DNA of 64,000 nucleotides from Bacillota bacterium (lineage in GTDB: Bacteria; Bacillota; UBA4882; UBA8346): the NCBI GenBank assembly GCA_023426245.1, contig JAFABB010000014.1, forward strand, positions 62,001 to 126,000. The letters run 5' to 3'. The stretch's first letter is position 1, and each line of letters begins with the position of its first letter. The notes under the pieces were generated by a model. It was not told where the DNA came from. It did not search any database and worked only from the letters and a program-made list of their open reading frames with translations. Both the position numbers and the translations under genes were made by a program. Positions 1-8,836 of this stretch are shown piece after piece.

Positions 1-188
1 TGTTAACTACGGGAACTGAATATGAAAATGCCATCGAGTTGTTGAGTAATCGGAATCCCCATTTTAAAGAACGTGTAGCCAAAGGGGAAATGGTAAACAC
101 TGCTATTTTTAAAATCAAAACCCAGGAAATTGAATATTTGGACTACTCCAAGGGATTTGGCACTGTTAACAAATATCAATTATCGTAA
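1..188 (+). CDS. 3' end of a pyridoxamine 5'-phosphate oxidase-like protein (partial)
   Basis: An open frame enters from the left edge and stops at TAA 186-188, leaving about 61 codons. The C-terminal residues include IEYLDYSKGFG, which resembles the end of small flavin-binding proteins of the pyridoxamine 5'-phosphate oxidase-like family. Most of the protein lies outside the window, so cofactor residues cannot be checked. It converges on the deacylase gene on the other strand, and no clear terminator lies in the 57 bp between them. The family call rests on one short motif. Confidence 0.45.
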   Translation, partial: LTTGTEYENAIELLSNRNPHFKERVAKGEMVNTAIFKIKTQEIEYLDYSKGFGTVNKYQLS

Positions 189-245
189 GAAGCCATCAGT
201 ATATGATGAACAGTACCCAATCCGGAAAGTGAAAAGATTTTCCAA

Positions 246-1649
246 TTATCCTGCTTGAGATAATTTAGGATCGGCAGTTGATTGAGGTTGAATGGTCCTC
301 CCAGAGAAAACCCCTTTTTGAATGTGATTATCTCTTGTGGCAATCTTCCCATTTACAATAACATAAGCGATCCCTTCCGGAGGCGCATCCGGTCTGCCGA
401 TACCCGGGAAATCAGCGCAATCGCTGATTTTGTCGATGTTCCAGATGACTAGATCCGCATCAGCGCCTTCCTTTAAGCGGCCTTTGGCATTCAGTCCGAA
501 AGTTTCGGCAGGTAATAAAGTACATTTAACAACTGCATCCAAGAGGGATAAAACCTGTTTTTCCCGGACCAACTTTCTGAAAAACCGCGGAAACGTTCCG
601 GTATTTTGAGGATGCCCTTCCCGGGTTGATCCGGTTGGAGTGGGCCCGATATCGGAAGAAACCATCGTATAGTCGCGCCTAAAGGGCTCATAAATATCTG
701 TTTCGTTACCGGTAAAGCAAATTACCGAATCATTTGGATAGTTGGCGCGCATATCCTGGTACGTTTGTCTGGTTAAACGCCTGCCGCAATACTTTCCGGT
801 AGCGGCCATCAAATCTTCCGGCTTCCAGCCAAACTCAGTCATATATTTCTCGCTAAAAACAGGAGTCCCCACAAAGGATGCAAAAGCGGTATATAGTCCA
901 CTATCAATCCAAACGTCAATACCATCATGTCGGGCTTGGTCAACGATCGACAGGGCCTTGTTCATGAGTCCGCAACCATATTGGTAAACGAAATGGGATA
1001 TTAAAACCCTGGCCCCGGTGATTAGGCTAATGTTGATTGCTTCGGTGAGTGAAGCCAAATCCCCACATGAAAGCATCCTGGTATGGATGGCGATTAAGCG
1101 GCCATATTTTGCGGCAACCTGACTGAGAGCGATAATTTCTTCAAACGAAGTACCGGGAGCGTATTCTAAACCAAAGGATAATCCGATGGCTCCATCTTCC
1201 AATGCTTTTTCAGTTAAATCAACCATCTGCCGGATTTGTTGGGCACTTGCAGGAAGAAAAGGATCGATAGCGCCGACTCTTTGACGCAAAGTAAATGAAT
1301 GTCCTATTAATTGGGCTTGATGAATTAGAAAACCTAGTGGGTCCTCTGTGGCAAAAAACTCCTTTAGATTGATGGGACTGAGTCCGCAATTACCGCCTAC
1401 CGTTGTGGTTACGCCCTGAACCATTGCCAGTTCGGCAAATTCATGGTGCCCGTCGATATGGCCGTGGACATCGATAAAACCGGGAGAAACAAATTGTCCA
1501 TCAGCATCGATTTCTTCTTTCCCGTATATTTCACCTTCGGTGATCACTGCAATTTTTCCATTTTTTACACCGATGGCACCGGAAGAAAATTGATATTTTT
1601 CAGGATCCACCAACTTGCCGTTGCGAATGACCAAGTCGTATCTGTCCAC
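246..1649 (-). CDS. N-acyl-D-amino-acid deacylase (amidohydrolase superfamily)
   Basis: Metal-dependent amidohydrolase of about 467 residues, the usual length of D-aminoacylase/N-acyl-D-glutamate deacylases, which free D-amino acids from N-acyl derivatives. Visible motifs are GFIDVHGHID near the N-terminus (HxH metal site), GGNCGLSP with the cysteine typical of D-aminoacylases, AIHTR and LISHF supplying further histidines, and a C-terminal GRLKEGADADLV strand. The open frame begins at a GTG at 1658 that overlaps the ribosome site. The GTG at 1649 has GGAG eight bases upstream and is the better start. It is divergent from the DUF2325 gene and has its own promoter carrying a copy of the candidate sulfur-regulator motif, so the natural substrate may be an N-acylated sulfur amino acid; that part is inference. 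Confidence 0.8.
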   Translation of the reverse strand: MDRYDLVIRNGKLVDPEKYQFSSGAIGVKNGKIAVITEGEIYGKEEIDADGQFVSPGFIDVHGHIDGHHEFAELAMVQGVTTTVGGNCGLSPINLKEFFATEDPLGFLIHQAQLIGHSFTLRQRVGAIDPFLPASAQQIRQMVDLTEKALEDGAIGLSFGLEYAPGTSFEEIIALSQVAAKYGRLIAIHTRMLSCGDLASLTEAINISLITGARVLISHFVYQYGCGLMNKALSIVDQARHDGIDVWIDSGLYTAFASFVGTPVFSEKYMTEFGWKPEDLMAATGKYCGRRLTRQTYQDMRANYPNDSVICFTGNETDIYEPFRRDYTMVSSDIGPTPTGSTREGHPQNTGTFPRFFRKLVREKQVLSLLDAVVKCTLLPAETFGLNAKGRLKEGADADLVIWNIDKISDCADFPGIGRPDAPPEGIAYVIVNGKIATRDNHIQKGVFSGRTIQPQSTADPKLSQAG

Positions 1650-1718
1650 TGGAATCACTCCAAATCGATTGATTGAGATTTTTTAAAAAACAAATATAAC
1701 CATTCCTACTGAATTTAT

Positions 1719-1755
1719 TATATTTGATTCTAATATCGAATGAATCATTTGTCAA
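1719..1755 (-). promoter_or_regulatory. Promoter of the deacylase gene with overlapping candidate operator
   Basis: Read on the minus strand, TTGACA (1755-1750) and TAGAAT (1732-1727) are separated by exactly 17 bp. The sequence AGAATCAAATATA overlaps and follows the -10 box and matches the AATCAAATA core of the motif found after other promoters in the window. AGTAGGAATGG follows a little further down. Confidence 0.65.
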
Positions 1756-1789
1756 TTGGATCTGAGAGTAAAAGACGATTCAAATTTTC

Positions 1790-1840
1790 TTGACAAAATT
1801 TTTCCAGTCTATTACAATAGAATAAATATTTGATTATTCC
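1790..1840 (+). promoter_or_regulatory. Promoter of the DUF2325/hydrolase operon with candidate operator
   Basis: TTGACA (1790-1795), a 17 bp spacer and TACAAT (1813-1818). Eight bases beyond the -10 box, 1827-1840 reads on the minus strand as GGAATAATCAAATA, an inverted copy of the candidate operator. The two divergent promoters here therefore each carry a copy. Confidence 0.7.
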
Positions 1841-1922
1841 GATTGGAAAAGTATGAATTGGAAATAGATAATTTTTCCCAGAGATAAGATTTTTAAGCAA
1901 ACCTTAGCAGGAGGGAAATCCA

Positions 1923-2195
1923 ATGGTAGTTTTACTTGTAGGTGCAGACAGGTTGGGTAATATTTATGAACAACTCTATCAAGAAGGTGCCGAGGAAATT
2001 ATTCACTGGACGGGTCGCTGCAAAACCTGCATTAAAAGGCCGATTCCAAGGCGGGTTGAAAAAATTATCGTCTTTTGTGATTATATTAATCATCCTTTGA
2101 TGGGTAGTATTAAAAGGCAAGCCAAAAGAGAAGGCATACCGGTAACTTATACCAAGCGGGCTCTTTCCCGTAAGTCAGAAAGCTTGCTTGCCTAA
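1923..2195 (+). CDS. DUF2325 domain-containing protein
   Basis: Small soluble protein of 90 residues that is essentially a single DUF2325 domain. It begins with MVVLLVGADRLGN, followed by HWTGR and an internal VFCDYINH segment typical of the family. The molecular function of this domain is not established. The start ATG is preceded by AGGAGG at 1909-1914 with normal spacing. It lies 53 bp upstream of the alpha/beta hydrolase on the same strand and probably shares its transcript. Two cysteines spaced CKTC (residues about 38-41) could bind metal or be redox active, but this is not shown. Confidence 0.8.
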   Translation: MVVLLVGADRLGNIYEQLYQEGAEEIIHWTGRCKTCIKRPIPRRVEKIIVFCDYINHPLMGSIKRQAKREGIPVTYTKRALSRKSESLLA

Positions 2196-2248
2196 AATAT
2201 GACACAGATTTAGATTCCAAATAATCCCGGAAGAAAGGTGAAGCGTAA

Positions 2249-3196
2249 ATGAGTATCGGCATATTAAGCAGTATCTTAGTGATCTTGGGAATTGGACTTT
2301 TGTTGCCTTTTATCCTAAATTCAGAACATCTAAACCTGACGTCGGCAATCCGCGAAAAGGCGCCAGGAAAATTTGTCCGCCTTTCTTTGGGATTCACTCA
2401 TTATGAAATTGCGGGTCCGGAAAACGGCCAGGTAATTATCTTGATTCACGGCTTCTCGGTTCCTTATTACATGTGGGAACCTAACTTTTCAATCTTATCC
2501 AAAGCCGGGTTCCGGGTTATCCGGTATGACATCTATGGGAGGGGTTTATCGGACCGGCCGGATGGTGTATATGATCGGAAGCTCTTTGTGACTCAATTGA
2601 AGGAACTCATTGAAGCATTGCAACTCAAAGGGCCTATTCATCTAGTTGGCAATTCCATGGGTGGAGCTGTGGCAACGGCATTTGCGGCTGACTATCCAGA
2701 AAGAATCGGTAAATTAGTACTGATCGATCCTTTGAATGAACCGTTACCCATCGGACTTTTTAATACTCCACTGCTTGGAGTATATTTAAGTTCCATTTCA
2801 TGGGTATCCTTCGCGCCGCAAAGGCAATTACAAGACTTTTTCCACCCGGAATTATTTCCGGAATGGCCCAGGCTTTATAAGGAACAAATGCAATACAAAG
2901 GTTTTGGAAGGGCTTTGCTTTCAACTTTGCGCAACTTTATCAGCCATGATCCGACTTCGGATTATTTCAAAATCGCCCGTCAAAATGTTTCGGTACTGCT
3001 CATTTGGGGAACTGAAGATCAAACTTTAAGTACCAAGGGAGCCATGAAGCTTTATCACATTTTGCATCCGGAATTGCTCTGGGTTGAGAAAGCCGGTCAT
3101 CTTCCCCATTATGAATTGCCGGAGAAAGTGAACCCACGGTTGATTGATTTTTTGGCAGAAAAAAACCATCAAGAATTGGATCAAAAGCATGCTTGA
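2249..3196 (+). CDS. Alpha/beta-fold hydrolase, membrane-anchored
   Basis: 315-residue hydrolase. A hydrophobic N-terminal segment (about residues 3-23) looks like a membrane anchor or uncleaved signal. The fold is recognisable from the oxyanion strand LIHGFS, the nucleophile elbow GNSMGG with Ser at about 136, the acidic residue in GTEDQTL and the C-terminal histidine in AGHLPHYE, together a complete catalytic triad. Substrate cannot be told from sequence; esterases, haloperoxidase-like enzymes and C-C hydrolases share these motifs. It probably forms a two-gene operon with the DUF2325 gene. Confidence 0.8.
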   Translation: MSIGILSSILVILGIGLLLPFILNSEHLNLTSAIREKAPGKFVRLSLGFTHYEIAGPENGQVIILIHGFSVPYYMWEPNFSILSKAGFRVIRYDIYGRGLSDRPDGVYDRKLFVTQLKELIEALQLKGPIHLVGNSMGGAVATAFAADYPERIGKLVLIDPLNEPLPIGLFNTPLLGVYLSSISWVSFAPQRQLQDFFHPELFPEWPRLYKEQMQYKGFGRALLSTLRNFISHDPTSDYFKIARQNVSVLLIWGTEDQTLSTKGAMKLYHILHPELLWVEKAGHLPHYELPEKVNPRLIDFLAEKNHQELDQKHA

Positions 3197-3341
3197 TTGT
3201 CTCTAGCCAGCTAATAACCAGTGAGGTTGAGTTTGAGTAGATTTAAATGGATAAGTGATATTGCAAAACCAATGCTACTGGTCATCTCGAGGAGCATCAT
3301 TTATTTCTAGAAAATATTTATAATCAGGAGTGTTCTGTTTA

Positions 3342-3389
3342 TTGACAAAATATAGAAGTCGGCATAAAATATTAGTAATCAAATAGGAG
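3342..3389 (+). promoter_or_regulatory. Promoter of the corrinoid methyltransferase operon with candidate operator
   Basis: TTGACA (3342-3347), a 17 bp spacer and TAAAAT (3365-3370). AGTAATCAAATAGG follows at 3374-3387, three bases after the -10 box; it is the best copy of the motif. The gene-free stretch 3197-3582 otherwise holds an AT-rich leader of about 200 nt in which no cobalamin riboswitch, S-box or other known fold was recognised. Confidence 0.75.
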
Positions 3390-3582
3390 AACTTAAATAT
3401 ATTTAGATTACAAATATCCTTCTTTCATAATTTATCCTTGCTTAGTCTACGACATGTTTGTTCACTCAATATAAATAAAATATCTCACCGCAGATTAACC
3501 TTTTCACCCGAGCAGAAAGAAAGTTTTTTTATTTACTCTATATTCAGTTGATAAGTATATTTTCGCATTGGAGCGTGATACC

Positions 3583-4251
3583 ATGGAAAAAAATCCCGAA
3601 GAACTTCAAAAAGGGTTATCCGATGCAGTCGTGGAGATGGATGAAGCCGGAACGGTTGCATTGGCTCATGAAGTTGTTAAAGAACAACACGATACTTATC
3701 AAGCGATTGAAAAAGGATTGGCAGATGGCATGGATCGCGCGGGTAAGCTTTTTGAGGAAGAGGAGTATTTTATTCCTGAGCTTTTAATGTGTTCCGATGC
3801 CATGTATGCTGGTTTAGAGGTTTTAAAACCTCACCTGAAAATCGATAGCCATGCCCAAAAGTATAAAGTGGTCATTGGGGTTGTCGAAGGCGATACCCAT
3901 GATATCGGGAAAAATCTGGTGAAAATTATGCTTGAAACTTCGGGCTTTGAAATCTTTGATTTGGGCCGGGACGTTCCACCAAAAGATTTTGTATCCAAAG
4001 CCAAAGAAGTAGGAGCCCAAATCATTGCCATGTCGACGCTGATGACGACTACCATGGATGGAATGGCTGAGGTGGTACGGCTTTTGGACCAGGAGCATAT
4101 TCGGGATGATTTCTTGGTGATGGTGGGTGGCGGTCCAATTTCCCAAAGTTTTGCCGAACGCATCGGCGCTGACGGTTATTCCAAAGATGCAGCCGAGGCT
4201 GTTAGACTAGCACGGCGATTAATTGAAGGAGTTCCCGTTATCCATGGATGA
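3583..4251 (+). CDS. Corrinoid (B12-binding) protein of a methyltransferase system
   Basis: Methyl-carrier protein of the MtaC/MtbC/MtsB type, about 222 residues. An N-terminal helical cap of the methionine-synthase B12-binding type comes first. A Rossmann-like cobalamin domain follows, with the lower-ligand motif DTHDIGKNLV (His at about 106) and the later GGGPIS segment that contacts the nucleotide loop. Such proteins receive a methyl group from a substrate-specific methyltransferase and pass it on. The open frame extends to a TTG at 3568, but ATG 3583 sits nine bases after GGAG and fits the family N-terminus. Its stop overlaps the start of the next gene by 8 bp, so the two are translationally coupled. 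Confidence 0.9.
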   Translation: MEKNPEELQKGLSDAVVEMDEAGTVALAHEVVKEQHDTYQAIEKGLADGMDRAGKLFEEEEYFIPELLMCSDAMYAGLEVLKPHLKIDSHAQKYKVVIGVVEGDTHDIGKNLVKIMLETSGFEIFDLGRDVPPKDFVSKAKEVGAQIIAMSTLMTTTMDGMAEVVRLLDQEHIRDDFLVMVGGGPISQSFAERIGADGYSKDAAEAVRLARRLIEGVPVIHG

Positions 4252-5269
4252 TTTAAGCCCCAAAGAGCGATTATTCCGGGTTTTACAACATAAAACCGTT
4301 GATCGCCCTCCGGTGATTTGTACCGGGGGAATGATGAATGCGGCGATTGTCGATGTAATGAAACTCTCCGGCCAAACGCTGCCTGCTGCTCATCATGATG
4401 GGGGATTAATGGCAGATTTATCAGAAGCGGTAGGGCAATATACCGGATTTGAAAACCTGGGTATTCCCTTTTGTATGACAGTGGAAGCAGAGGTCCTGGG
4501 CAGCAAAATCGATTTTGGGTCCCTTTTTTGTGAACCTAAAATCACGCAGGAAAAATTCCCTTCCGTGAGTCAAGTGGAGTTTCAGGATATCGCCATTTTA
4601 AAAAATTCCGGTCGCTTACATACTGTAGCTGAGGGGGGTTCACTTTTAGCCAAAAGCCATCCCGATATTCCCGTGATTGGTTCGCTTACCGGGCCCATGA
4701 GCACGGCGGCTTCGATTGTTGATCCGATTACTTTTTTGAAGGAACTCCGTAAAGAACGGGATCATGCCCATCGGGTCATTGATTACGTAAGCCAGTTTTT
4801 AAGCATGTATGCCGAGTTATTGGTCGAAAATGGAGCCTCCATCATTGCGATTGGCGATCCGACGGCGACCGGGGAAATCTTAGGGCCCAAAATGTTTGAG
4901 GAATATGCGGTATTTTATTTAAATCAAATCATCCGGGTCATTCATCAGATGGGAGTTCCGGTGATTCTGCATATTTGCGGGGATATGAAAGCGGTCAAAC
5001 ACTTAATCCCGAAGTTAGAATCAGATACCATCAGCACAGATGCCTTAGTCAACTTGAGGCTGTTGAAAGAAGAGTTTAAAGATTTAATCACCATGGGGAA
5101 TCTGAGTACTTACTTATTACAATTTGGGACTGTCGAAAAAGTCGCCGAGCAAACCGAAAAATTATTGGCCGATGGTATCGACATCATTTCCCCTGCCTGT
5201 GGTCTTAGTACGTCCTCGGCTCTTTCCAATATTCATGCTTTGACCCAGACGGTAAAGGAGTCCCGGTAA
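4244..5269 (+). CDS. UroD-family (MtaA/CmuA-like) corrinoid methyltransferase
   Basis: About 341 residues of the uroporphyrinogen decarboxylase superfamily branch that moves methyl groups between corrinoid proteins and thiols or other acceptors. The zinc site is visible as HICGD (His-x-Cys) in the middle and a later cysteine in PACGLST. GDPTATG and GPMSTAAS are further family signatures. ATG 4244, twelve bases after AAGGAG, is preferred over the upstream TTG at 4223. It overlaps the corrinoid-protein gene by 8 bp and ends in TAATG, shared with the activator gene. The operon has no MtaB- or MttB-type substrate methyltransferase, so this protein or the related ones in operon B may act directly on the methylated substrate. 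Confidence 0.85.
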   Translation: MDDLSPKERLFRVLQHKTVDRPPVICTGGMMNAAIVDVMKLSGQTLPAAHHDGGLMADLSEAVGQYTGFENLGIPFCMTVEAEVLGSKIDFGSLFCEPKITQEKFPSVSQVEFQDIAILKNSGRLHTVAEGGSLLAKSHPDIPVIGSLTGPMSTAASIVDPITFLKELRKERDHAHRVIDYVSQFLSMYAELLVENGASIIAIGDPTATGEILGPKMFEEYAVFYLNQIIRVIHQMGVPVILHICGDMKAVKHLIPKLESDTISTDALVNLRLLKEEFKDLITMGNLSTYLLQFGTVEKVAEQTEKLLADGIDIISPACGLSTSSALSNIHALTQTVKESR

Positions 5270-6930
5270 TGGCCCAAGTTTATTTCAAACAAGCTAAGAT
5301 AAGAGTAAATGTACAAAATGGCTTTAGCTTACTGGATGCAGCCCGGACTGCGGGCGTGACGATTGAATCACCTTGCAACGGTTCCGGCACTTGCGGTAAA
5401 TGTCGGGTAATAATAGCTCCCGATTCGTATTCCCATTTGTATCAAAAAGCAGGGGAAGGGACTTTTCAGGAACCGGGTTATGTATTGGCTTGCCAGTCTC
5501 GGGTAATGGGTGATGTAACGGTAGCTTTGATCCCGGATTTCCAAAATAAAGACTTGAAAATACTAAATGATGGCCAAAGTATAGCCAATGTGAAAAATCC
5601 TTATATTACTAAAAAATACAATCGCAAGTTACATTCTACGGTGATTTATGCCGGTGGGGAGTTGCTTGGGACCGAATCCGGGAATACCGAAAGGAAGAAT
5701 TACGGAATCGTTGCCGATATTGGTACAACAACGCTGGTGGTTTCATTGGTGGATGTTGCCAAGGGTCAAGAACTGTTTTCGGAATCGTCCCTGAATCCCC
5801 AGGCGGCGTATGCCCATGATGTATTATCACGGATTCAATTTGCAACCGAAAATAACGGGCTAGTGTTATTGTATCAAGGAGTGATTCAGGAAGTTAACCG
5901 CCTGATTACCGAAGTGGCCAAGAAGGCCAGGATAGCGAAAAAACATATCTATGAAGTCGTACTTTCCGGTAATACTTGTATGTTGCATTTGGCCATTAAC
6001 AAAAGTCCGGGGTCTTTAGGCAAATATCCATACCAGTCGCAAATTGAAGGTGGATTACTGTTGAAATCGGTTGATTATAATTTGGATATTGCCGAATTTG
6101 GAGTGACTTATTTACCCCCAATTATATCATCGTTTGTGGGCGCTGATATCACCTCGGGGCTACTAGCCTGCCAATTGCATCATCAAAACGATACGGTTCT
6201 TTTTGTGGATATCGGTACCAATGGCGAGATGGTGCTAGCCGTAGGCGGAAGGCTTATTGCAAGCTCCACCGCAGCAGGCCCGGCTTTTGAAGGAATGAAT
6301 ATTTTACACGGTATGCGGGCAGGGAAGGGAGCCATTGATTCCTTTGAAATTCACAAGCATGGGTTTAGGATGACTACGATTGGAGATGTAGAGGCGATCG
6401 GGATCTGCGGTAGCGGTCTTTTGGATATTGTAGCGGAACTGGTCGCCCATGGGGTTATCGATAGGAACGGGAAATTAAAAGACCCCGGCAGTAAAGATGT
6501 GCCTCAATTTATAAAGGAGCGGCTGGTTTCCATCGAAGGTAAAATTGTTTTTCAATTATCGGAAAAAGTATGGCTTTCTCAAAAGGATATCAGGCAGGTC
6601 CAGTTAGCCAAAGGCGCTATTCGAAGCGGGATTGAATTTCTTTTGGCCAGTGCTGAAATTTCGGCCCAAGATGTTCAGCGGGTTCTGATTGCAGGTTCTT
6701 TTGGTTATCATTTACGGGTAAAGAGTCTAATTGAACTGGGTCTATTGCCGGAGGCGTTTTCGAATAAAGTCCAGATGGTCGGAAATACATCAAAATCGGG
6801 TGGGCAGGCTTTTTTATTGAATCAATCGTACCGGAAGGAAATGAAAGAGATCGTTAAAAAAGTAGAAGTAATTGAGCTTGCGGATTATCAGGATTTTGAT
6901 AGAGTTTTTGTCGATTGTTTAGGGTTTTAA
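5269..6930 (+). CDS. Corrinoid reductive activator (RACE/RamA-like, ASKHA fold with [2Fe-2S])
   Basis: 553-residue ATP-dependent activator that re-reduces inactive cob(II)alamin on corrinoid proteins. The N-terminal plant-type ferredoxin domain has Cys36, Cys42, Cys45 and Cys75 (CNGSGTCGKC and ACQSR). The rest is an ASKHA/DUF4445 ATPase with the phosphate loop ADIGTTTLVV, a second phosphate motif FVDIGTNGE, GICGSGL and a final AGSFG. It belongs with the two preceding genes (1 bp overlap, TAATG). Proteins of this family are a usual companion of corrinoid O-, N- and S-demethylase systems in anaerobes. Confidence 0.9.
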   Translation: MAQVYFKQAKIRVNVQNGFSLLDAARTAGVTIESPCNGSGTCGKCRVIIAPDSYSHLYQKAGEGTFQEPGYVLACQSRVMGDVTVALIPDFQNKDLKILNDGQSIANVKNPYITKKYNRKLHSTVIYAGGELLGTESGNTERKNYGIVADIGTTTLVVSLVDVAKGQELFSESSLNPQAAYAHDVLSRIQFATENNGLVLLYQGVIQEVNRLITEVAKKARIAKKHIYEVVLSGNTCMLHLAINKSPGSLGKYPYQSQIEGGLLLKSVDYNLDIAEFGVTYLPPIISSFVGADITSGLLACQLHHQNDTVLFVDIGTNGEMVLAVGGRLIASSTAAGPAFEGMNILHGMRAGKGAIDSFEIHKHGFRMTTIGDVEAIGICGSGLLDIVAELVAHGVIDRNGKLKDPGSKDVPQFIKERLVSIEGKIVFQLSEKVWLSQKDIRQVQLAKGAIRSGIEFLLASAEISAQDVQRVLIAGSFGYHLRVKSLIELGLLPEAFSNKVQMVGNTSKSGGQAFLLNQSYRKEMKEIVKKVEVIELADYQDFDRVFVDCLGF

Positions 6931-7020
6931 AGTCATTTAGGTTGACGATGGAGATAGCGGGCACTCAAGTCAAGGAGTATGAATCCTGAAGTTTGGTAAT
7001 AAATTTTGGAGGTTATGGAA

Positions 7021-7188
7021 ATGGGCCCAGAAAAAGATTTGAATGATAAAAAATTTCCCATTGCCATGGAAGATCTCAAACAACTATTAGAAATGGTGAA
7101 TAGTATTAATTATGGTTCCGTTACTTTACTGATTCAAGACCGCCGGGTAATTCAAATTGAAAAAAATGAAAAGGTGAGGTTGAAATAA
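7021..7188 (+). CDS. YezD-like small protein (DUF2292)
   Basis: About 55 residues, with the family core INYGSVTLLIQDRRV followed by IQIEKNEKVRL at the C-terminus. The family is of unknown function and is often met near sulfur assimilation genes. The frame is open from a TTG at 7006, but GGAGG at 7008-7012 places ATG 7021 at the right distance. It follows the activator gene by 90 bp and could share its transcript. It lies directly upstream of the promoter of operon A. Confidence 0.75.
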   Translation: MGPEKDLNDKKFPIAMEDLKQLLEMVNSINYGSVTLLIQDRRVIQIEKNEKVRLK

Positions 7189-7279
7189 ACCTTTGACTTT
7201 GTTATAACCCCGGGCATTTCAATTCGGACCGCTCTATTTACACGGGCTTTTATAATAATGATTTTTAAAAAAGTATCGG

Positions 7280-7327
7280 TTGACATTTGGAAAGTCTAGT
7301 CATAAAATAAAAGTAATTTGATGGGAA
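7280..7327 (+). promoter_or_regulatory. Promoter of nitrogenase-like operon A with candidate operator
   Basis: TTGACA (7280-7285), a 17 bp spacer and TAAAAT (7303-7308). AGTAATTTGATGGG (7312-7325) follows three bases later and matches the shared motif at 10 of 14 positions against the 3374 copy. Confidence 0.75.
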
Positions 7328-7355
7328 AACGTATATTAATAAAATGAAATGGGTT

Positions 7356-7411
7356 GACCAGACAGACTGGAGGCCATGTTCATCATTTTTTGATGATAAC
7401 ATGGCTTTTTT
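7356..7411 (+). promoter_or_regulatory. Leader A: small hairpin abutting an intrinsic terminator
   Basis: A 4 bp hairpin CCAG-ACAGA-CTGG (7358-7370) is followed immediately by AG and a terminator stem GCCATGTT (7373-7380) / AACATGGC (7398-7405) with a run of six T. The block GACYAG-A(4-5)-CTRGAGGC recurs in leaders B and C. The terminator lies between the promoter and the first gene, so transcription must be read through, which implies attenuation control. Confidence 0.75.
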
Positions 7412-7454
7412 GTTTCGTTGAAAAGGCTTATTAATAAGGATTTGGAGGGGTTTT

Positions 7455-8798
7455 ATGATGAGCAAGTTTGTGGATCGTCCCCGGTATACATGCGCCTTGG
7501 GAGGTGCGGTTGGAACGTTGAATAGTTTGCCGAAAGTGGTTCCGATTTTGCATGCTGCTGCGGGATGTGGCGGAAATATTGCCAATGCTTTGAATGGGGC
7601 AGCCGGCTATTTGGGAAGCGGGTATTGTTCCGGGCAAGCCCTTCCAAGTTCCAATGTATATGAGAATGAAATCGTCTTTGGCGGAGAAAAACGTTTGGCA
7701 GAACAAATTGAAAATACCCTGAAAGTGGTTGATGGTGATCTTTATGTGGTGGTCACCGGATGCATGGTGGAAATGATTGGCGATGATGCCCATGGAGTCG
7801 TTAAACAATTTTCCGGAAACCGGGTGCCGGTACTGGCGGCAGATACCGGTGGTTTTAAAGGGAATTCCTATAAAGGGTATGATATCATCTTAGAGCTTTT
7901 ATTCCGGGAGTTCGTGGATAAAACGGAGGCTAAGGATGGGAAAACTCTTAACTTATGGGGTGTTGTTCCGATTCATGATGTTTTTTGGAAAGGGAACCTG
8001 GCTGTTTTAAAATCACTCCTGGGCAAATTGGGCTATCAGGTGAACACCTTTTTTGGAGAGGATGAAACATTAGATAATCTTCGCAATGCTGGACGGGCCG
8101 CTTTAAATGTGGTGGTTTCCGACACAGTTGGCATTACACCGGCTGAAGTTTTTCAAAAAGAGCACGGCACACCGTTTGTGATAGCTCCTTTTCCGATTGG
8201 AGCATGGGGTACTGAACAGTTTCTAAGAACCGTTGGAACCGCTTTGGGGATTGAAGATGCTTTTGTTGAAAAGCTGATCAAGGAAGAAAAACGGCATTAT
8301 TACAATTACTTAGGACGGCTGGCCGATGTTTACAATGATCTGGATTTGCAACGATATGCCGTCATTGTTGGGGATTCCAATTACGCACAGGCGCTTACCC
8401 GTTTTCTCGCCGATGATTTGGGATGGTTGCCGGAATTGGTTGTGGTAACGGATATCCTTAATGAGGAGCAACAACAAGTAGTCAGCGGAAGATTTGCAAA
8501 TTACCGCGCACCGGTTAAGCCGGAATTGGTTTTTGATACCGATACTTCCAGTGTTAAAAAGCATCTTTTTAATCATTGGCCGGTGAATCATAATCAGCGC
8601 TATTATGACGGATTCAATCCGGCTTTCGTAATTGGCAGCGGATTTGAAAGGGATTTGGCTGATTCTTTGGGAGTCCCGCATTTAAGTGTAACCTATCCCA
8701 TTTCCAACCGGGTGGTCCTTGATCGTGCCTATGCCGGTTATTCGGGCGGTTTGCGGCTCACTGAAGATTTGCTTAGCGCCTTGGTTGGCAGTCGGTAA
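7455..8798 (+). CDS. Nitrogenase-like component 1, K (beta)-type subunit, pair A
   Basis: 447 residues (444 if ATG 7458, better spaced from GGAGGGG, is used). It aligns with NifK-type proteins: P-cluster cysteines fall at 13 (RYTCALGGA), 38 (HAAAGCGG) and 103 (VTGCMVEMIGDD). The protein is shorter than true NifK because it lacks the long N-terminal extension. The short N-terminus and the RPRY-CALGGA start are shared with the second K-type protein at 26549. In known systems the K subunit pairs with a D subunit around the P-cluster. The D-type gene follows 38 bp downstream. Surrounding sulfur genes favour a methylthio-alkane-reductase-like (MarK) role over nitrogen fixation; exact substrate unknown. 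Confidence 0.85.
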   Translation: MMSKFVDRPRYTCALGGAVGTLNSLPKVVPILHAAAGCGGNIANALNGAAGYLGSGYCSGQALPSSNVYENEIVFGGEKRLAEQIENTLKVVDGDLYVVVTGCMVEMIGDDAHGVVKQFSGNRVPVLAADTGGFKGNSYKGYDIILELLFREFVDKTEAKDGKTLNLWGVVPIHDVFWKGNLAVLKSLLGKLGYQVNTFFGEDETLDNLRNAGRAALNVVVSDTVGITPAEVFQKEHGTPFVIAPFPIGAWGTEQFLRTVGTALGIEDAFVEKLIKEEKRHYYNYLGRLADVYNDLDLQRYAVIVGDSNYAQALTRFLADDLGWLPELVVVTDILNEEQQQVVSGRFANYRAPVKPELVFDTDTSSVKKHLFNHWPVNHNQRYYDGFNPAFVIGSGFERDLADSLGVPHLSVTYPISNRVVLDRAYAGYSGGLRLTEDLLSALVGSR

Positions 8799-8836
8799 GG
8801 ATTAAATCATGATGACCAGGAAGGAAGGGATTAAAA

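Noticed and set aside
7356..7411. Leader A as an S-box (SAM), T-box, cobalamin or ANTAR target
   Set aside because: None of the conserved cores of those elements was found; the small stem has 4-5 nt loops, not the hexaloops of ANTAR targets.
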